DNA of 64,000 bases from JAJUFS01 sp036381175 (lineage in GTDB: Bacteria > Pseudomonadota > Gammaproteobacteria > Natronospirales > JAJUFS01): the NCBI GenBank assembly GCA_036381175.1, contig DASVDI010000018.1:1-64000 (forward strand), given 5' to 3'. The notes below the pieces were generated by a model. The model was not told where the DNA came from. It searched no databases and saw nothing but the letters and a program-made list of their open reading frames with translations. Positions 60,087 through 64,000 of the stretch are shown one piece after another. The position numbers and the translations under genes are program-made. The first letter of the stretch is position 1, and every line of letters begins with the position of its first letter.

Positions 60087-61409
60087 ATGCAAGGCCAGTC
60101 GCACACATCAGAAAGCGCGACGGCGCACTCGAAGGGGATCCGTTTGCACGCCTTGTTGAACCCGCTGCTCACCTTGCTCGCCGTCCTGGCCCTGCCCGCG
60201 GTCGTGCTCGTGCTCGCGCTGTGGCTGGAGGACGCGGCGCTCGACCTTGGCGCGGAACAATTGCGTTTGCTCGCGTGGTTCCCGCTGCTGGTTTTTGCCG
60301 TTGGCATCGGAACCGCCTTGCGCTTCAACCGTGTGCGCATCCTCGCGGGACTCGCCAACCTGTTGCTCGCCTACGTCGCACTGACCTGGCTCGCGCCCAG
60401 TCTCGACGCCTTCGAGCGCGCCACCTTGCTGGCGTTTGTATTCCTTTTGTTGCCGCTCAATCACCTCGCCTGCCACGTGCTGCCGGATCACGCGACGGTC
60501 ATCGGCTTACGGTTGTATTTGCTCGCAGCACTCGCGCTCGAAGTGCTGCTGTTCGTGCTCGTCGCCGGCACGGGCTGGGAAAGCGTTACGCAACTGCTGC
60601 ACGCTGACGCGCTCGGTTTCGTCGCGCCGGGTGAAACCGGAATCAGCGATCTCGGGCTTGTTGCCGCCTGCATCCTGCTAGTGTTGTCGTTCGCGCGGCT
60701 TTACACGCTGACCAACACGCAACGCGCGGCATTGTTCGTGAGCGGTTACTGCCTCACGCTGTTGCTCGCAAACCACGATGCCGCCGGCACCTTGATTGCT
60801 TTCGCCGCCGCGGGCGCGCTGGTGCTCGCCATCGCAGGATTCCAGGAATCCTGGAATATTGCGTATCTCGACCAGCTCACGGAGTTGCCCGGGCGGCGCG
60901 CACTCGATGAAGCGCTGGCGCGACTGGAAGGCCGCTACACGGTCGCGATGGTCGACGTGGATCATTTCAAGAAATTCAACGACACCCACGGTCACGATGT
61001 CGGCGACCAGGTGTTGCGCATGGTGGCAGCCCAAATGCGCGATGTCGGTGGCGGCGGCAAGGCATACCGTTATGGCGGCGAGGAATTCACGATTCTTTTT
61101 CCCGGTCGCACGGTTGAAGAAGCGTTACCGGTCGTGGATGCATTGCGTGAAGCCATTGGCCAGGACACGTTTGAAATTCGCCGCCGTGATCGTCGCGCCG
61201 ATGAGCAAAACGACAAGGCCGGTTCATCGCCAAAACGCGCCGCTGTCGCTTCCGGCATCCGGATTACCGTCAGCGCCGGCGTCGCCGAACAACGCGAAGA
61301 CCGCGCATTGCCCGCGGCCGATATCATCAAGGCCGCCGATGAAGCGCTTTACAAGGCGAAGCGGGATGGAAGGAATTGCGTAAGAAAAGCGGTTCGACGA
61401 AAGAAGTAA
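60087..61409 (+). CDS. Membrane diguanylate cyclase (GGDEF domain)
   Basis: A 440-residue enzyme predicted to make c-di-GMP. Seven or so helices form an N-terminal sensory membrane part (to about residue 250). The GGDEF domain follows, with DQLTELPGRRALDEAL, MVDVDHFKKFNDTHGHDVGDQVLR and the active-site YGGEEFTILFPG. The RxxD inhibitory site five residues before GGEEF is absent (GGGGKAYRY). A basic, Gln/Asn/Lys-rich insert of about 20 residues (RRRDRRADEQNDKAG) interrupts the last part before the SAGVAEQ strand. It is divergent from typA, with a 282-bp gap. Confidence 0.93.
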   Translation: MQGQSHTSESATAHSKGIRLHALLNPLLTLLAVLALPAVVLVLALWLEDAALDLGAEQLRLLAWFPLLVFAVGIGTALRFNRVRILAGLANLLLAYVALTWLAPSLDAFERATLLAFVFLLLPLNHLACHVLPDHATVIGLRLYLLAALALEVLLFVLVAGTGWESVTQLLHADALGFVAPGETGISDLGLVAACILLVLSFARLYTLTNTQRAALFVSGYCLTLLLANHDAAGTLIAFAAAGALVLAIAGFQESWNIAYLDQLTELPGRRALDEALARLEGRYTVAMVDVDHFKKFNDTHGHDVGDQVLRMVAAQMRDVGGGGKAYRYGGEEFTILFPGRTVEEALPVVDALREAIGQDTFEIRRRDRRADEQNDKAGSSPKRAAVASGIRITVSAGVAEQREDRALPAADIIKAADEALYKAKRDGRNCVRKAVRRKK

Positions 61410-61433
61410 AAACAAAAAGTAAATGCAAAAGAA

Positions 61434-61457
61434 AACCGGCGCCGCCGGTTTTTTTTG
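61434..61457 (+). terminator. Intrinsic terminator of the diguanylate cyclase
   Basis: The arms AACCGGC (61434-61440) and GCCGGTT (61444-61450) are followed by seven or eight T. A preceding A-rich stretch may give partial termination for the minus-strand neighbour. Confidence 0.88.
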
Positions 61458-61476
61458 ATTCACTGTTCGCTTCCTT

Positions 61477-61899
61477 TCAAAACCGCCGGGTCAACTGTCG
61501 CCTTGCTTCCCGTAACGGCAAGCCGACAAGATTCTCCGTCGCCTTTGCGATGAGCGTTCGCCGCGTGGCGGGATCAAGTGCTGTGTGCAATTCTTCGAGC
61601 ACATCTTCGGTGGCGACCAGGATCAAGGCGTCGAAATCGCCACGCTTGCGCGCCGCGCGCAGTTCATGCGCGAGCCGGTCAATAAAGTCATCGGGATTGT
61701 GCGAGGGCATGCTGACGGCGAGCCCGAGCTTCTCCATGCCGGCAGGCAGGCGAACCTCGCGACCACTTCCGTTGCCATTTCCATTTCGATGGTCGGTACC
61801 GCGGGAAAGCGTGTTGATGTCCTGCCAGCCCGCACCGCCGACACGCGCAAAAATTCGCGCGCGCTCTGCATCGGCCAGTACTGCCCATTCGGTTCTCAT
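61477..61899 (-). CDS. Host-attachment family protein
   Basis: A 140-residue protein of the family annotated as required for attachment to host cells (AtsE type). Features include WAVLADAERARIFARV near the start, FIDRLAHELRAARKRGDFDALILVATEDVLEEL, and LDPATRRTLIAKATENLVGLPLREAR near the end. A GNGNGNGSG linker lies in the middle. It is alpha/beta and appears soluble, with no signal peptide. The biochemical function is uncertain; the fold resembles release-factor/eRF1-like hydrolase domains, which is a weak inference. Confidence 0.82.
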   Translation of the reverse strand: MRTEWAVLADAERARIFARVGGAGWQDINTLSRGTDHRNGNGNGSGREVRLPAGMEKLGLAVSMPSHNPDDFIDRLAHELRAARKRGDFDALILVATEDVLEELHTALDPATRRTLIAKATENLVGLPLREARRQLTRRF

Positions 61900-62006
61900 G
61901 TCTTGCGGTCCCGCCCTGCGCTCGCCACTTGTAAACGCGGCTTGTGAGGCCGGAAGTCTACTCCAGAAAACTTGCGTTGCAAGACGGGCAAAACTGCATC
62001 AATAAC

Positions 62007-62030
62007 GCGGCGTTATTGTAACAACGCCGC
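62007..62030 (-). terminator. Hairpin after the lipoprotein gene, possible terminator
   Basis: GCGGCGTT (62007-62014) and AACGCCGC (62023-62030) are perfect 8-bp arms with an 8-nt loop directly after the lipoprotein stop. The following T-content on the minus strand is low, so termination is only probable. Confidence 0.5.
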
Positions 62031-62032
62031 TT

Positions 62033-62605
62033 TCAATCGCCGCGCGTAACCTCTTGTTGTGCCGGAACAACCACATCGTTTGCAGGTTCCGGCACATTTT
62101 CAATAACGACGCGATGCTGCTTTTCATTCACATTCGATTTCGACTTTTCCGATGACAGCGACACCGTCACTTCGCGCGTCAACACGCGGCCGTCGGGGCC
62201 GGTCACGCGCACCAGCACCCGGACCGGCTGCGGCGCATCGCTCGCGGGGCGAACACGGAAATTGAAATCCATCGGATGTTCCGGGCGCGTGTCGTTTTGC
62301 GCTGAGCGCCGTGCGAAAGATGCGCTTGAATCGGAAACACGTCGTTCAAAACGATTACGTGAAATAACCGTTGCGAGCTCCGGTTGCAGAACCACTTCCA
62401 CCGATTCCACAGGACGCGAGGAAGTGACGACGAGTCGCGCGCCGGTTTCAACGCCGGCGCGCAACGGACCGTCAACCTCTGCGTGCACCTGGATGGGATG
62501 CAATGGTTTGCCGGGCGAACGAACGATGTCGGTATATCTTTCCGCCGGCTCACCCGTGCACGCGGTAGCAATAAACAATGTGGCGATGATGCAGAGAATG
62601 CGCAT
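62033..62605 (-). CDS. Putative lipoprotein, function unknown
   Basis: A 190-residue exported protein with a lipobox FIATAC, starting at ATG 62605 with GGAG upstream. The mature part is beta-rich: VHAEVDGPLRAGVETGARLVVTSSRPVESVEVVL and a second strand group PVRVLVRVTGPDGRVLTREVTVSL, suggesting an immunoglobulin-like fold. A longer frame starts at 62620, with no better ribosome site. It follows the metallopeptidase gene by 11 bp and is likely cotranscribed. No enzyme motif is seen; a partner or inhibitor role is possible but unsupported. Confidence 0.72.
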   Translation of the reverse strand: MRILCIIATLFIATACTGEPAERYTDIVRSPGKPLHPIQVHAEVDGPLRAGVETGARLVVTSSRPVESVEVVLQPELATVISRNRFERRVSDSSASFARRSAQNDTRPEHPMDFNFRVRPASDAPQPVRVLVRVTGPDGRVLTREVTVSLSSEKSKSNVNEKQHRVVIENVPEPANDVVVPAQQEVTRGD

Positions 62606-62616
62606 TGTGAACTCCA

Positions 62617-64000
62617 TCAATTTTGCTCGAACGTGAGGTCGAGGCAGGACGTTCCACCGCTGGCGCTGTCGTCGTCCGCGTTGTCCCAGTCCAGCACTTC
62701 GATGACGTAGATCCGGCCGCTCGACAACGATGCCGTTTCGATTTCCGTCGTACCGGTTTCCTCGCCCGACGCGACGTTCTCGCCGTTAAGCCTCACGTAA
62801 AAATCCGGATCGCTGCCAGCCGCACCCGCGAGCGTGATCAGCCATTCGCCCGACGTGCCGACCTCGAAGCGCAGGAAGCGGCGCACACCAAGGCGGTTGT
62901 ATTCACTCGCGCTCGCGGGATCGACAGCATTCGTGGTACAGACATTGATTGAATGGTTATCCGTAACCGTCAACAAATTCACGTATACCGGCGAAACGTA
63001 ATCTTCGTAACCTGCGCCGAACTCGGAACCGTCATCACCACCGGCACCAAGTAGCGTTCCATTGTCGCGACTGTCACCCCATTCATCATTGATTACGGCG
63101 ATATCATGAGAAGCGACAACATCACGAATATCGGCAGCGGATATGCCCGGATACTGCTTGAGAAAGTGGATGAAGGAGAAAATCGTGGTCATCGCGCTCG
63201 TGTTGCGCTGGCCGCCAGTCAACACGGCGTGAATCGGTGCGAAGCCGAGCGCCGCTGCATCTTCGCTCGGCGTGCTGTCGTACAAGTCGTAAATGATTTC
63301 CTGCACGGTGGCTTCGTTCCACCAGCCCATCGCGCCCTCGAATCCATCTTCCACGTTGATGATGAAGCCGTTCGCCTGGTTGTTCCCTTGGGTATCAACG
63401 TAAACGGGGTCGTCGGTTGTAATGCCGGAAAAGGCATTGCCCCAGCCTTCGCCGAAGGCGACACGCGGATCCAGCGCGTCGCCGCCACCGTGTGCGCCAC
63501 CGATGGAATCGGAACGCGCAAACGCATCTTCGTAATAATGACCCCACTCGTGAATGACGACGTGATTATCGTATTCGTCGGTGTCGATGCCAGCGTTACC
63601 AAGTATGAATATATTGCGTCCGGCCGAGCCGCCGTAGTTCGCGTAAAAGCTGGTGCCGATGCAACCATCGGAGAACGGAAAACTGCCACCGGTACACGAT
63701 CGGTTTTCCGGGCTCCAGTTGAGTTTCAACGCCGGGAAGTTCACATCAGGGTCGACTTGCCGGACTTTCTGCATCGCCGTGTAAACGGAATCGAGAATCG
63801 CGAACGGCGCCGCAGCGCGCGTTGACGAATAACCGCTGCCGCCCCAGCCCGACGCAGCGCGCAGATTGACTTCCAGGCTTCCCGTGCCGCTGTCAATGCT
63901 CTCGCCTTGCGCACTCCATATCGCCTGGTTGCGCGTGTTATCGACAACACTCACGCCCATGCCTGGCATCGTCGCGCGTACGCGGATAGTGACGCTGACA
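62617..64000 (-). CDS. Zinc metallopeptidase-like secreted protein, N-terminus beyond the window
   Basis: A minus-strand gene entering from beyond base 64000; 461 codons are visible and the frame is open. The zinc site HEWGHYYED (HExxH) and the downstream FGEGWGNAF give a metzincin/gluzincin-like arrangement. It also has the acidic, Ser/Gly-rich style of extracellular enzymes and a C-terminal FEVGTSGEWLITLAG and DPDFYVRLNG part that resembles a pre-peptidase C-terminal domain used in secreted proteases. No stop or start occurs at the edge. The exact family is not fixed. Confidence 0.8.
   Translation of the reverse strand, partial: VSVTIRVRATMPGMGVSVVDNTRNQAIWSAQGESIDSGTGSLEVNLRAASGWGGSGYSSTRAAAPFAILDSVYTAMQKVRQVDPDVNFPALKLNWSPENRSCTGGSFPFSDGCIGTSFYANYGGSAGRNIFILGNAGIDTDEYDNHVVIHEWGHYYEDAFARSDSIGGAHGGGDALDPRVAFGEGWGNAFSGITTDDPVYVDTQGNNQANGFIINVEDGFEGAMGWWNEATVQEIIYDLYDSTPSEDAAALGFAPIHAVLTGGQRNTSAMTTIFSFIHFLKQYPGISAADIRDVVASHDIAVINDEWGDSRDNGTLLGAGGDDGSEFGAGYEDYVSPVYVNLLTVTDNHSINVCTTNAVDPASASEYNRLGVRRFLRFEVGTSGEWLITLAGAAGSDPDFYVRLNGENVASGEETGTTEIETASLSSGRIYVIEVLDWDNADDDSASGGTSCLDLTFEQN

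Overview
The window reads as chromosomal DNA of a GC-rich gammaproteobacterium. It is gene dense, with many overlapping ATGA or GTGA stop/start junctions, Fur and FNR/DNR type regulatory boxes, a FabA/FabB pair, O2-independent ubiquinone genes (ubiT/U/V), a PA2778/PA2779 pair, and one large hairpin repeat beginning GTAGGAGCGC, a form familiar from Xanthomonadales-like genomes. I cannot place it below class. No rRNA, tRNA or CRISPR array was recognised. Both window edges cut genes.

Layout. (1) 1-5876, minus strand: a two-partner secretion pair, an exoprotein running off the left edge and its outer-membrane transporter. (2) 6165-12991: a phospho-signalling block made of a PP2C phosphatase, a 1476-residue membrane Ser/Thr kinase with a periplasmic FGE-like domain, a small membrane protein with a SHOCT-like start, and a convergent class III nucleotide cyclase with an FHA domain. 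(3) 13150-18637: a methyltransferase, an iron permease fused to cytochrome c behind a Fur box, an M28 peptidase, a REP-like hairpin, and dusA. The dusA 5' end carries an inverted repeat, and a divergent stub resembling an integrase N-terminus lies just beyond it, which suggests the scar of a dusA-integrated element.

(4) 19077-46114: a large microaerobic/denitrification supercluster. It holds pseudoazurin, a copper ATPase, cbb3 oxidase subunits (the catalytic one with a CcoS-like N-terminus), an SCO protein, NirV, a NirK-cytochrome c fusion, SirB2-like and NnrS proteins, FabA/FabB, a chorismate-mutase-like protein, UbiT/UbiV/UbiU, DUF2249, a polytopic membrane protein, a DGC-domain protein, two PLP enzymes, a Dnr-type regulator, quinol-type NO reductase, HemN, a porin-like protein, a small Fur-box-linked Cys-rich protein, and a cysteine-bearing Fnr. 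Nine 14-bp sites of the form TTGAY-N4-RTCAA (seven perfect, two with one mismatch) lie in almost every promoter gap, so the block looks like one O2/NO regulon covering respiration, heme, quinone and unsaturated fatty acid synthesis.

(5) 46405-64000: an RHH-type regulator with a palindromic operator, a SulP anion transporter, an RND efflux operon (MFP, pump, OMF) that continues into an outer-membrane phospholipase A and faces a TetR regulator across a 22-bp palindrome, the PA2778/PA2779 pair, typA/bipA, a diguanylate cyclase, a host-attachment family protein, a lipoprotein, and a zinc metallopeptidase that runs off the right edge.
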